Shown here in pieces: positions 23,628 to 35,689 of a stretch of 64,000 nucleotides of DNA. Positions within the stretch are counted from its first letter, which is position 1; each line of letters opens with the position of its first letter. The stretch is from Aegilops tauschii subsp. strangulata (lineage: Eukaryota > Streptophyta > Magnoliopsida > Poales > Poaceae), in assembly GCF_002575655.3 (NCBI RefSeq), contig NC_053039.3:224769622-224833621 (forward strand), in the 5' to 3' direction. The notes beneath the pieces are model-generated. The model saw only the letters and a program-made list of their open reading frames with translations, made no database searches and had not been told where the DNA came from. The position numbers were made by a program, and so were the translations under genes.

Positions 23628-26540
23628 CTAAGTCTGGCTTCGAAACCTCACATTTTTTGCAAAGGGGTTAGCCACTGAGGAGTCATGTATGGGGTTGACA
23701 CGATGACTTCCGATTACTCTGTCATCTGAAGTTCCAAAATGAAATTCAGCATTTTTGGAGCCTACTCCATTCTGCCGCAGGCGCCGACGCTGATCAACAA
23801 ACCATTCATTTTTGTGAAATAAATGTAGGGCAAACCTCATTTCCTTCAGCACCCTTGCTCTGAGAACAAAGAACCTAGCGAATATAATCTCCGTTAAGGT
23901 CCCTCGGTAGGAGTTCAAAGTAATTTTTGAGAGATGCAGATCTAGGAATTCGACGTGATTGTTATATTTTATCACATTATCCACCACTGGGCCTAATCTT
24001 ATCTGCAAAAGAAGAAAATGTGTTAGTGCCTACATGCAGTTTTGAACATTACTACAGGCCTAGCTATTTGGTTTGCGGGATTTTTAAAATGCACTAACAT
24101 GCCATGTTCGATCTGACATGATTAACATGGGCATTTGATGAAAAATGTAGCCTTCTTCACAAGAGGTTGGAGTGGATGAAAAGTTCCCTAAGAAAACTAG
24201 TACAGATGAATCAAAGGAGAAATGCTTATTGATTGTAACCATATGGATCAAGCAACCAATATTGGGGGGGCGACATGTATGTACTGAATATCCTCCAAAA
24301 GAACCTTCAGAAATCGTACTAGATTGTCATTGTAAACTTGGAAAAGGTGTCACAAATTGAACTCCCTTATGGTTAACATTTAACAGGAAAGGAACATCAC
24401 CTCGATATATAGCTTCTCCAGGCACGGAAAGCATCTCAGGAAACTGACAACTTGCTCTAGGTCGGGCCCAATAGATTCTAGTGCCAAGGCCTTCACTGTG
24501 CGCGGTTTCGGGGTCAAGCTTGTCGGAATCATTTTCTAAATGACAGACGAACAAACATCTTAAAAAATAGAAATAATGTTAATTTGTAGAAGGAGAGGTA
24601 GAAGGCGGCTATTGTACCTGAACGGATGTGGATCCAATAACAAGTCCGGAGTATTTGTCAGACGAGTAGCCCACCACTGTCAATTTCGGCGTAGAAATGA
24701 CATTGATTCTTGTTGGACCTTCTTGATCAACTACAAGTAATCTCTCAAGTGCAGGTGTGTCCTGGATGACCATACCATGGTACACATCTTGTGATGTCTT
24801 CCTGCCGCACCAGCAACACACATAAATAGTCCGGAGAGTCATGGAGGTGATGTGGAAGGTACTCAACCCATTGATCGCCTGAAGACGAAGGTACTCGAGT
24901 ACAGTACAGCCACGGAGCAGGCGCTCCATGTCACCCTTTGAGAGGCAGATGGCGACGAGCTCGAGGTGCTTCAATCGTGGTAGAATAAGAGCGAGCGTGT
25001 CATTAAGGGGCGGGAAATGGCAGTTCTTGAACTTGGCGACGCGCAGCGTGGGCGCGTGGCAGAGTGCAGACGTTGGCAGCGACCGCATATGCCCATCATC
25101 AAAAGTGAGCTCCTCGAGATGATCTAGGGCGGGGGATCAAAACCAGTCGTCAAGCTTGGCTCGGTCCTTGCCGTTGGAACGGAACTTGCCCATTCTAAAG
25201 CCTTTGGTTGGGCCAAGGTGACTGCCGAGGATCTTGGAGAATGCATCCAAGCTTTTGCGATAGCCATGGCAGAGCTCGTGGGTGTCGATGAGGTCGAGAG
25301 GGCTGGAGTTCCATAGGGGGCGCCACCGCCGGGAAACGAGGGTTGTCCGCGCCCCATATTTGATTGGGAGGAGGGAGATGATGACTCTCAACATATCATC
25401 GGGGAGGCTGCTGATTAAGTCTAGGCCTGCTGGAGTCGCTTGCGGTTCTAGCTCGCCCCGCCTCCGCTTGTTGGCTGCCCCGTTCTCCACCTCTGGAGTC
25501 TCCTTGTTAGCAGCGATTTCTGATAGAAATGGGAGTACATGGAATCTTTAGTTAAAACAGGGCAATAGAAAAGTGTATTGGAAACTATAGGTTATTAGGT
25601 AGGAATATAGTAAGAAAAGGGAATAACAATTGGTTGCTTAAATACTACACAATTCATTTGACATTGCTGGGTAAGTCAACATATGCAAATAGTTGAAAAG
25701 AAAACTTACTTCGAACAAAGTCTGTACGGATGATTTTATCGGGGAAGTTAGCATATATCTCATGACCAGGCCCTTTTATGTGCAGTGCAATTTTAGTGCC
25801 AGCTTTTAGTACATAAAACTTTGCAATTTCATTCCAAAAGCCAGTGCCAAAATAGGAATCACCACGTTCATCAAGTCTTACAGTAGCAACGATTGTAAAT
25901 GCATGGTTTGTGTGCAGTATGACATCCGTGGAGCCTTGATCTATGTAAAGGAAAAAATTGTGCACTACATAATTTGTTGCATAGCGAGGGATGTCCTGCA
26001 GAAAATGGTAGGATTGTTAAAGAAAATATGGTAACATGCAAATATGGGCCCAAATTGAAAGAACTGTACAGCAGTTGAAATCAAAGGACAAAAATCTATA
26101 ATTAAATAGATAGGGTAAACATGATGTCATGGAAAAATGAGAGTAATCGAAAGAACAATGCATCATTAATTTGCCTAATATAGAAAGAAGAGGGGGGAAA
26201 TCCCCTTTGACGTATATGGTGCATGTGGCACCTTTTATCCAAATGTAGCAATATTTAGAATATGTTCAGGAAAGTAGGTCATGCCAACCGATTTAGGGTG
26301 AGATTGAACATACCGCGCGCGTCCTCAAGTTAGCTGGTACGATGAGATGGAATCTCTGGCGGCGGTCGCAAAGTCCTGAAGTGTCGGCGCGCTGTACATT
26401 CTATGAATGAAAGAAAACCCTCAAATCAGCTCGAATAAAAATGAATTCACGGCGATTTCCGCCGGGTGATTAAAGGAGGCAGATGAACTGGGATAAGAGA
26501 TGAGATAATATCTCGTTAAATTAGTTACCGCGTCGTCCAT
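23628..26540 (-). pseudogene. B3-like / F-box / LRR / FBD fusion gene, six exons, one premature stop
   Basis: Six exons join on minus with GT-AG borders and matching phase: 26540-26529 (MDDA), 26400-26314, 25995-25710, 25519-24618, 24535-24401 and 24002-23628, giving 1797 nt. Exons 2-3 encode a B3-like region (RFHLIVPANLRTRA, DIPRYATNYVVHNFFLYIDQ, GFWNEIAKFYVLKAGTKIAL). Exon 4 gives an F-box (ISSLPDDMLRVIISLLPIKY, TTLVSRRWRPLW) and leucine-rich segments (LPRLKHLELVAICLSKGDME). Exons 5-6 continue them to an FBD-like end (HVEFLDLHLSKITLNSYRGT, EIIFARFFVLRARVLKEMRF). A TGA at 25137-25139, after DDWF, is the only lesion I found. F-box proteins normally recruit SCF ubiquitin-ligase targets, and B3 domains normally bind DNA. 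The pairing is unusual. The B3 call is by pattern only. Confidence 0.68.
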
Positions 26541-26995
26541 GAGAAAGAACCCTCAGTACGGAAGATTCCCCAACCGAGCGGAGCTGGGTCGACCGCGAGC
26601 AGCGTCGAGAAAGTCGATGGCGATAGGCGGCGGCAAGCGGAAGTGGCGAAATGCGGTGGGCTTTGCCGGCAGCCTGGCGGCGGCGGCAGGCGTCGAGCTA
26701 AGTGTTTATCGCCGCGATAGGCGGTGCCATGGCATAGTCGTGGAGGAGCTTGTGCAGGTGTGAATGGGGAACGTACCGGAGGGGCCGAGGGGGTGGCGGG
26801 CGGGGTGAGGGTTTTTGTGACGTGGGGATGGTGATGGTTTTCTTTTTTCTTTTTTGGATTGGGTGGTGAGGGTTTTCTGTCCCACAAAGAATTTTGGAGG
26901 AGACGGTTTGCTAGAGCGAACCGTGTGTGATTGACGCGGCAGGCAAAATGAAAGTCATTGCACACGGTTCCAATTTTGGGAACCGTGTGTGATTG

Positions 26996-27180
26996 ACGTA
27001 CTACCTCCGTCCTGGTTTATTGGTCCCCCGTTGTAATTTTTACCAAAATTTGGCGAAATATTTAACATACTCAGACATAGATAATAAGCGTACACGTACA
27101 TAAGCATAGTTCAACCATAAGTACATAGTTCAACCGTCATTAAGCATACTCAAGCGTACATAGTTCGATCCATCCCACAT
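26996..27180. repeat. Stowaway-like MITE fragment and AT-rich spacer
   Basis: TACTACCTCCGTCCTGGTTT is the usual start of a Triticeae Stowaway MITE, but no matching right end follows, so this is a fragment. Just upstream (26905-26995) are two GAACCGTGTGTGATTGACG copies like the subterminal repeats of element B. The rest (27070-27180) has short AAGYATAGTTCAACC repeats and no gene. Confidence 0.5.
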
Positions 27181-27186
27181 CTCATC

Positions 27187-28171
27187 TCACATGCGGCCAG
27201 CACAATCCTGAAGCTTCTTCAGGTACTCGGCGTACGCGCCGTGCGCCACCCTGCGAGAATACTTCTACTTGAAGGAGCCAATGGCCCGTCCTCTTGCATG
27301 CGCCAGAACACTAGATACGCGTCATGAATCTTGTGGTTGCAAAATGGGCATCCATAGCCGTCGTTCCAGGTCCTAATACGCTTGTTATGCATTCCCGCAT
27401 AAAGCTCCCTCAGGATTCGCCTCTTGTACCTCCTCTGGGCATCTTCATCCTTGCTGTCCACATCGTCAGACAGCACCTATACAAATAGTAAAACAAATTT
27501 GGCATCAAATCACTGATTACATGCCGTGAAGTAGGATTAGGAATTTATGGCTATTTATTTATATATATCCATAGATTATGGTTCGATTTTTAAGCACAGG
27601 CGTCTATGTACAGACCAATCTTGAAGAAAATAACGGCACAAACATATGTAGGTCATTCAAAATCAATTGTCAAGTCTTGGCTAGGAATTATTAGCACGAA
27701 CAGTAACCCTAGTCGGATTACTAGCAGAAATCATTTGCACAGATGAAACAACTAATCACTTATCTCCTGTACCATTCAAACAATCAATACACTACACGGA
27801 TCTAACGAAACTTACTCAGATTCATGGATTGGGAGAACATACCCACAGGATTTCTATTCCGAAAAGGGGGAGGCAGGAGTAACCAGAGAAACCCTATGAT
27901 CTATTTGACACATAAATGGGTATAGATGACTAACCGGTTGTCTGTCCTCGTCGGAGTCGTCGCCGGAGTGGTCGCCGGAGTGTTCGTCGGAGTCGGTGTG
28001 GAACTCCGCCTCCGGCTGTGGAAGCTCGACGCCGTCAACGACGTCAGGGTGCACCGATAACTCGCCAACGGTGACGGCAACCTCTGTCTCCATCTCCACG
28101 CCGTGCTCCGGTGCTTTAGCAGCCCCGGCGTCGCCACTCCCTCCGACGGGGCGCTTCGGCGGCATCCTCAT
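27187..28171 (-). pseudogene. Two-exon gene with XS-type zinc-finger-like segment
   Basis: Exon 1 (28171-27935) starts MRMPPKRPVGGSGDAGAAKA and becomes acidic (HSGDHSGDDSDEDRQP), ending at a GTTAGT donor. Exon 2 starts at 27476 in phase (VLSDDVDSKDEDAQRRYKRR), then gives WNDGYGCPFCNHKIHDAY. The C-x2-C with following K-x-H resembles the zf-XS finger of SGS3-like proteins. A one-base shift after IHDAY is needed to continue SSVLAHARGRAIGSFK, where a TAG (27265-27267) interrupts, then KYSRRVAHGAYAEYLKKLQD to the stop at 27187. Function is unknown and the zf-XS link is tentative. It lies inside element B next to the fusion gene and on the same strand. Confidence 0.5.
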
Positions 28172-29210
28172 ACACTGACGGCTTTGAGGACTGAGAGCGG
28201 CATCGAGGATGCAAGCGGAGAGAGAGGATTGCGTGTGCGTAGCGAGGATGGGGGGTGCGTCCGCTCGGGCGCACCATTAATATGGAGTAGTGGGAGTTGT
28301 GGGAGAGAGGCGGGCGGCGGTCAAACCGATGGCTCGCCTCCCGGTGAGCCTATGCACCGGACTGCTGGCATGCGTACCAAAGTTTCACACAGCTACTCGC
28401 ACGCCTCCCGATGACACTGCGCAGCGAGCACGCCTCCGTCAATTCACACACCTGCGCGCACGCCTCCCCGTCTGCCTGCGCGGCGGACTGCTCGCATGCG
28501 TCCCGTCAACTCACGCCTGCTCGCATGCCACACGGGTCGCGCGGCGGCACATATATTGTTTTTCTATTTGGATGATTAATGTTGCCGCTTTATTGCTTAA
28601 ACGAAGCATGGCACGTATCCATTGTTGGTCTAACGCTCACGGTTCGAATAAATAATTCATATGGGATATTGGTTCCCAATTATTAATAATCTCCCGTCTG
28701 TAATTAGATAAAGATTACATCAAAACTGGTCTCAAATTTGACAAAAAAAGTACAATGCCACTTTGTATTGGTGTCCATATGACAACACGATAAGTTTCAT
28801 GAACTTCAAATAAGTTTTGGATGTACTAGAATTTAAAAATCAAGATTCTCAATGTTTGAAATTTGTTGCACGGGGAGTAAACATGCACCCAATGAGACAC
28901 ATGTGTTTTTGCAATCCATTTAGGTGCACTGTCACGTGTGCATGTAGCTCAAATTTGATTTTTGCACATTATACCCATAGAAAGTCAATCAATCAATGTA
29001 CTAAAACGTCTTAATGATCTTTGTGATTTTTTTGAAATTAAAACGTCCCTCCTTTGGTAACATGTATGTTCACCGCGGGATAATTAATTTAACATGCATC
29101 GTAGTTGCGGTGGATTCGCGGTGTGTGTGGGTGTGTGCGTCTGGGGGTGGCGGGTGGCTCGCAGTACACTACGAGTTGTGAGCCACCGTGTGGGTTGGTC
29201 GTTTTGTTAG
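28172..29210. other. Intergenic part of element B
   Basis: GC-rich upstream region of the zinc-finger-like gene to about 28550, with short CGCACGCCTCC repeats. AT-rich sequence follows without a supportable gene or a clear repeat family. Confidence 0.4.
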
Positions 29211-30890
29211 GTAGGTTGGTGCCACATCAGAGTCGTGAAATCGTTATTTAAAATATTACACAACCCTTTCATACATAAATGTTTTGGCCACATGCAGTCG
29301 ATGGTTTTCCTACACGACACTCGATACTCGCGTGTGACGCTTTCTGTGGGCCCGCGAGGTCGTCGTCCATCACTTTGACGAACAGTCGGCATTGAGGTTA
29401 ATTTGACCAACAAGGTAGAATCTTTTTTGTTTGTGTTATGGTGGTATATAGTACGCGTCGAAGAGGTGGGAGGGGACTAGCATATATACTATACGTATGC
29501 GTCCGTGAACAAGTACACCTCACTCAGTATCGGGACATTTTGGTTACCGAGGCATGTGCCACATCAAAATTGTGAAATTGGTTATTCAAACATCACACGA
29601 CACCTTTTTGGGCCACATGCATATATATCCTAGCCAGGACACTCAAGTGTGACACTTCCATCTGTGGGCCCACGAGGCCATCGCCGATGCATGCATGCAT
29701 CACTTTGACCTACATCGGGAGAGGTTAATTAATTTCACCATCGATGAGGATTCTTTTGGGTTGTACATATATTACGGCAGGAGCATATAGTATGCGGTGA
29801 AGAGGGGGGAAGGAGACCGTCATATGTAGTACGCTTGATATGAACCGCGCTCTGTGTGGGTGCATGGCTTACGGTTTTTCAGGCATGTGGCACATCAAAG
29901 TTGTGCATTTTGGGTATTCAACATGTATATGTTTGGCCCACATGCAAAGCGGTGGTGGTTGTCCTCTCGCACCCACTTAAGCGGTTATCAACGATATCGA
30001 TGTTTTCCATCTGTGGGCCTGCTTGGTCCATCACTTCTTTTTGCCTGACAACAAGAGAGGTTAATTTGACTTAGGAGGGGATTATTATTTTTGCTCTGGG
30101 ATGACATGCATGATACACTTTGAGCACACACACATGCATGTGTACGCATGAATCCCTCCCATCGAGTCGAAGTGGCTAGTACAACGACACCATCATGAAC
30201 CGATCTCGCTCTATGTGGGGAGCTAGTGTACGATTTTTGACACACGCGCCAGATCAATGTTGTGTATTCAAACATGCATGCACGCATCACCTCCATTCAT
30301 ATGCATGTAGTGGTTGCTTTCGAACGATACACTCCCTCGCGTGGTTATCGGCGACAAGCCTATATATTCGTGGGCCCGCATGGACATCCATGATCACCTT
30401 GACCAACAACAAGACAGGTTACCATGGCGGATTCTTCATTTGGTTCGTGTTATCGTAGTATAAGTCATGGTGAGATTCAGACCTAATTAAGTTTGAGCGC
30501 ATATACTATGCACGCATGCATGCATATATGAATCCCCGTCGTTGGCTTGAAGTGTGGTGTAACATACATATGCATCGTCAACCTAACCCTCACTTAGTGT
30601 GGGGATTTCTAGTTCGAAATCACGGTGCCACATCAAAGTTGTTCCATTGTTACTCAAAAACACACCTCTCCATACATATGTTTGGGCCACACGCATGCAG
30701 TGGTTGTCTTCAGGGACTAGCTACTTGCGTGATTATTGGCGAGCTAGCCCATCTCCGGGGTCGCATGGACGGCCATCACTTTGACCAACAACAAGAGAGA
30801 GGTTGTACGACCAAGGTGGATTATTCTTGGTCCGTTTTATGATCCATCTTGGTGAGATATATGCCTCTCTGGACCGCCGACTGAAAGTGT
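29210..30890. repeat. Degenerate ~330-380 bp tandem repeat
   Basis: The phrase GTGCCACATCAAAGTTGTG and near variants recur at about 29218, 29547, 29882, 30243 and 30623, and once more at 31943 after the minisatellite, with spacings of 327 to 380 bp. Each unit also has a GGCCACATGCA block, a CACTTTGACCAACAACAAG block and a GGATTCTTTTGG-like block in the same order. No coding frame is conserved across units. Confidence 0.75.
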
Positions 30891-30894
30891 GTGT

Positions 30895-31915
30895 GGGGGG
30901 GGGGGTTGCTACATCGCACTTTGCTAGGTGAACCTCAGTTGGGGGGGCATGCATTCATAGCTTAATTAGGATTCCCTTCATGGCGACACGAGGGGGGTGG
31001 GGGCTGCTAGCTACTTTGCACTTTGCTAGGTGAACCTCGGTTGGGGGAGGGGGGCATGCTCATAGCTTAGGATTCCCTTCGTGCCGACACGAGGGGGGCT
31101 GCTAGCTACTTCGCACTTTGCTAGGTGAACCTCGATTGGGGGGGGGGCATGTGCATTCATAGCTTAGGATTCCCTTCGTCCCGACACGAGGGAGGGGTGG
31201 CTGCTAGCTACTTCGCACTTTGCTAGGGTGAACCTCGGTTGGGGGGAGGGCATGCTTTCATAGCTTAGGATTCCCTTCATGCCCACACGAGGGAGGGGGT
31301 CTACTAGCTACTTCGCACTTTGCTAGGTGAACCTCGGTTGGGGGGGGGGGCATGTGCATTCATAGCTTAGGATTCCCTTCGTGCCAACACGAGGGAGGGG
31401 TGGCTGCTAGCTACTTCGCACTTTGCTAGGGTGAACCTCGGTTGGGGGGGGGGGGAGGGCATGCATTCATAGCTTAGCTAGGATTCCCTTCGTGCCGACA
31501 CGAGGGAGGGGGGCTGCTAGCTACTTCGCACTTTGCTAGGTGAACCTCGGTTTGGGGGGCATGCATTCATAGCTTAGGAATCCCTTCGTGCCGACACGAG
31601 GGCGGAGGGTCTGCTAGTTCTACTTCAGACTTTGCTAGGTGAACCTCGGTTGGGGGGCATGCATTCATAGCTTAGGATTCCCTTCGTGCCGACACGAGGG
31701 AGGGGGACTGCTAGCTACTTCGCACTTTGCTACGGTGAACCTCGGTTGGGGGGGCATGCATTCATAGCTTAGGATTCCCTTCGTGCCGACACGAGGGAGG
31801 AGGGGGGCTACTAGCTACTTCACACTTTGCTAGGTGAACCTCGGTTGAGGGGGAGAAGGCATGCATTCATAGCTTAGGATTCCCTTCGTGCCGACACGAG
31901 GGGGGGTGGGGGCAA
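30895..31915. repeat. Ten-copy minisatellite of a ~100-bp G-tract unit
   Basis: TTGCTAGGTGAACCTCGGTT, or a one-base variant, recurs at 30921, 31022, 31118, 31220, 31320, 31423, 31533, 31632, 31727 and 31827, giving units of 95-110 bp. Each unit has a run of 6-13 G after CGGTT, then GCATGCATTCATAGCTTAGG, ATTCCCTTCGTGCCGACACG and a second G-rich tract. Length variation lies mainly in the G runs. The array is inserted within, or grew from, one unit of the larger repeat around it. Confidence 0.92.
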
Positions 31916-32069
31916 GCAATACCGTGCGCTTTGCGAGAGAGGTGCCACATCGAAGTTGCATTTGGTATTTGAAAATCAAACCACCCTTTTGATACATAAA
32001 TTTGGTCCACATGCAAGTGTGTTCGTGTTCTGACCCTCTCCCGCGTCATTTTTCGCCAAATTTATGAAC

Positions 32070-32515
32070 ATTAGACAAGTCGGATGATGCAACAGACACG
32101 GTTCACTCAAACTAACCGTGTGCCATGCCGGTGCACCTGTCACGCACACATCCGCACAGTACATTGGGCTCCACGAGGCTCCCCCTCTCAAAAATATCTG
32201 CCCGCCTCGAGAGTTTTTCTGTTTCATAACACACGGTTGTTATCTCCGGACCGTGTGCGATGTTTCTTGTTCCCAATCCCGCCTGCATCCCTAGAAAATA
32301 TCTGCCCGCCTCGACGGTTTTTCTGTTTCATAACACACGGTTGTTATCTTCGGACCGTGTGCGATGCACTATCATCAAAATTTTCAATAGCCCGGCATTT
32401 CACTCCCGCGTAGTAAAATTTTCAGTACCCGCATCATTTCCTCAAACACCCCGCCCCCCCTCCACACACACACACACCAAAACCTCCTCGGGCACACACA
32501 CACACACACCCTCCC
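32070..32515. repeat. Internal subterminal-type repeats and CA microsatellites in element B
   Basis: Two direct copies of a ~100-bp segment (TCTGCCCGCCTCGA, TTTTTCTGTTTCATAACACA, CGGTTGTTATCT, GGACCGTGTGCGATG) lie at 32195-32265 and 32300-32368, after a related ACGGTTCACTCAAACTAACC at 32079. The ACGGTT/GTGCGATG words match the repeats at both ends of element B. Short (CA)n runs follow at 32464-32476 and 32492-32509. Confidence 0.65.
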
Positions 32516-33344
32516 TCTCTTGAAACCCTAGCAAAGTCCCTCCGCCGCTGCAAGGCCTCCATTGTCAACATCTGCCGGTTTGCCCGTGTAGCTTACCCAC
32601 CGATCTCCATACCCAGGCTGCCCTGAGTTTCTTAGATGACGCCTGCCAAACGCCCCCTTTCCCACAGATCCCCATCCCTACCCCCACTCCAGAGCGTCGC
32701 AGCCTAAGCCCGGTTAGCTTCCCGCGGAGCTCGAGGAGCGACTGGCCCAAAAGAGGTGTATAGCGGTCTCTTCGCCCGATGTCGCCGAGGAAGCTGACGA
32801 CCATTACTGGCGGCAGGCACTCAAGCAGCGGGCTAGAGTATGCGGGCATGTCTCGTCCGCCGGCTACGACATCGAGGTCATCGACAGCGACGCCCTGAGG
32901 CGGGCTGTGTCACAGGTTAAGTGGCCCACCCCCATTCCCTCGGGTTCAACCACCGGCGATCTCATCCATGGCCCCGCCGCTGATCTCCTCTGGCTCGTTG
33001 TCAACAATTTTCCATTCTACATCGCCATCGAGCCCCTTTTGTCATTTCTGAAGGACATGTTCTGCGACGCTGGCTTGGGATCCACAGCTTCCAAGTCAGA
33101 CCTCATCGACTGTGACCACGAGGAGGGCACCCTCTCCGGCTCTTCCAAGGGGAAAGAGCCCATCTGCTCTTCCAAGGGGAAAGAGCCCATCTGCTCTTCC
33201 AAGGGGAAAGCGCCCGTCTGCGACATCAGGGAGGGCACCCTACAGTTGTGCTCTTCCAAGGGGAAGGAGCCCATCTGTGACAACATGGAGCGCATCCAGG
33301 GTCCGTGCTCTTCCCACGGGAACGAGCCCATTCGTGACAAGTGA

Positions 33345-34740
33345 GGAAACCCATGATTTGTTTTGCCGTGCCTCTTCAGAGAGGGAAACCCATGATTTGT
33401 TTTATCGAGTCCCTTTTGTATTGTAGTGAGAATATGTCCAGTTTTAATTGCTATATCTAGTTGTTTGCAGTATGCCTTGTTTATTTCAGTTGTTCATAAT
33501 GTGATGCTCTATATGTGCAATTATTTACTATGCAGTACATTTCATCAATCCAGTTTTAAACATACCGATAGGAATGCATATATTTGCTTGTTGTTAAGCC
33601 TGTTATAGCTAGCATATGCCTCTTTTAAAGTTTTTTGATTGTTCAGTTGTTTGTAGTTAGCATATGTTTAGTTTCAAATGCTATCTTTGGTTGTTTGTAG
33701 TATGCCTTGTTTATTCCAGTTATTCACAACATGATGTTCTATATGTGCAAGTATGAACTATGCAGTTCAATTTCATTAGTACCAGTTTCAACAATACCAC
33801 TATGAATGACTACATTTGGTTGCTGCATCTTGTAGTTAACACGCCTTTCCATTTTTATTTAACCATAACCAGTGTACTTAGACCGGCACAATACCAGTTT
33901 GAATGACCATGTTTACTTGTTGTTAAATGTTAGGCCTATTGCAGTTAGCACACCTTTCCACTTGTTTTGCTTTACTAGCGTGCTTAAACATGCACACTGA
34001 AGCTATCTTTTGGAGATTATTTTGTCTGCCATGTGTAATTTTGGTTGAGGTTTAGCCTGTTGTGCTTAACATGCTTCTTGATGTACCTACACAGGACAAT
34101 TTTGGGAATGACTGATGTTTTCCATCGAAGTTAGTTTCATCCCATGGCTTATATCTGCTCACTGTTCAGGATATCGGTAGATGGTACCATATAGATCGGC
34201 GGCTGATAAGGGACTAATCGGTGAATCGCACTTTTAACTGAATATATCTGCTACCCATTTTTCCTTAGCTTAACTAGGGCCATATGTAATATATCTGAGG
34301 CTACATAGCAACATGCACTGTACTTAATGTCTAAATATGCAATCCTAGGCTACATAGCAACAAGGAAGAGTGTTACATTAATGTTCTAATGATGTCTAGA
34401 TATACGTAGAAGAGCAGCAACAACAACAGCAACAACACAACCCTGTTTGGATACTCAACTTAGCTAGAGGTTAGAGTTAGTTTCTAGCTCATTACTAACC
34501 CTAAACTAACTCCATCCAAAGAGTTGTTTGGATGGCAGGGTTAGATTGACAATAAATGCACTAGGAGAACTAGCTCCAATTAGCACCTCTTGGGTTGGAT
34601 ACTAGTTTTTTTGGGTGGGTTATAGATGCAACTAGATCAAACTAGCCCTCATGTTTAGATATACTTTAGGGCTATTTGAGCCCGAACTAGCTCAAACTAA
34701 CTGTAACCCGTGGATACAGCAGTAGATAATTTGTAAGAAT
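33345..34740. other. AT-rich intron or spacer of the B3-like gene
   Basis: Repeated phrases such as GTATGCCTTGTTTATTYCAGTT occur at about 33469 and 33706, suggesting an old duplication of about 240 bp. Possible small exons with CAG acceptors exist near 34095 and 34170 but cannot be supported. Confidence 0.35.
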
Positions 34741-34744
34741 GAAC

Positions 34745-34905
34745 TAAACTCCTTCCGGCCCATAATATAAGATGTTAATTCATCTAATATGTGAGTATAT
34801 TGGATGTTATAAGATACTCCCTCTGTTCCTAAATATTTGTCTTTTTAGAGATTTCAAATGGACTACCACATACGGATGTATATAGACATATTATAAAAGA
34901 GTGTT
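34745..34905. repeat. Two Stowaway-like MITE fragments
   Basis: CTCCTTCCGGCCCATAATAT at 34751 and CTCCCTCTGTTCCTAAATAT at 34826 are typical Triticeae Stowaway starts. The second continues with TTTTTAGAGATTTCAAATGG and ACATACGGATGTATATAGAC as in Thalos-type MITEs. Neither has its other end. Confidence 0.55.
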
Positions 34906-35689
34906 GTACTACATCATTGTGTAATTGTTGTTTAGCTTCTAATATTAACTTGGTGCTTTTAGGTACATATGTCATTGGTAAAGATCCGCGTTTCGACCCT
35001 GTGTGCGTATGGGGGAATGAGATATCGATGAACCAACATCAAGTGAGGAAGCTGATAAAGATTGTTAGTAAAATAGGTCCAAAGATGGCAATTAAACTAT
35101 TTGTTTACACTTTATCCAGACAACAGCAAACTGCAGGATGGTAAGTAAGAACTCTGCAGCCTTCTTTTTACTGCCCATAATGAGTTGTGTTAGATGGCAA
35201 CGTCTGAATCTTTTTCCTTTGCAGTGGTTGCCAAAGTAGTTTACTCAAGATTACCTCTCAAACTACATGATTGGTGGGCATGCAAAGGTTAAAGTATTTC
35301 TACTAGAACACGATGATTATCTAGATGTTTTCATGAAGACCGTGAAGGATGGGCGGTCGGCCATCACAAGGGGTTGGACTAGAGTCGTGTGTGCCTTCTG
35401 CATGGAGGAGGGCACAATATGGGCATTCCGCTTCACCTTGTTCAGCAACCAGAATATATTTCGCCTCTTTCTTTACCGTCTTTAATAGTACAAGTATACA
35501 ACTGTGGTTTATCATTCTTTATTTGGTTCTTATGTAATTCTTGAACATATGTGCCTATGAATCGAATAATGCATTGGTTGTTTGAACCTGATGGATATGA
35601 ATAAAGTTGTAGCATACATTCAAATTCAAATCCAAATCCGGTACAATTTGGAAAAGCAACAATTAAATTACGGTGAAATTATGCTCTCC

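Larger units (their letters stand above)
32636..35485 (+). pseudogene. B3-like domain gene with 9-residue repeats, decayed
   Basis: A coding stretch from about 32725 to 33340 (ELEERLAQKRCIAVSSPDVA, ADLLWLVVNNFPFYIAIEPL) ends with copies of SSKGKEPIC and a GTGAGG donor at 33341. An ATG at 32636 starts a related frame that needs one or two shifts to join. After a long AT-rich gap, exons at about 34963-35140 (IGKDPRFDPVCVWGNEISMN, IVSKIGPKMAIKLFVYTLSR) and 35225-35485 form a B3-like fold pattern (FTQDYLSNYMIGGHAKVKVF, DGRSAITRGWTRVVCAFCME, IWAFRFTLF). A TAG at 35237-35239 follows LPK, and joining the last two exons in the B3 frame needs one base. It would be a plant-specific DNA-binding protein and is not functional as is. 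Confidence 0.55.

Noticed and set aside
25080..25140. Intron hiding the TGA between F-box and LRR parts of the fusion gene
   Set aside because: Sequence on both sides of TGA (DDWF and SPALDHLEELTF) reads continuously with expected protein content and no GT-AG pair removes it cleanly.
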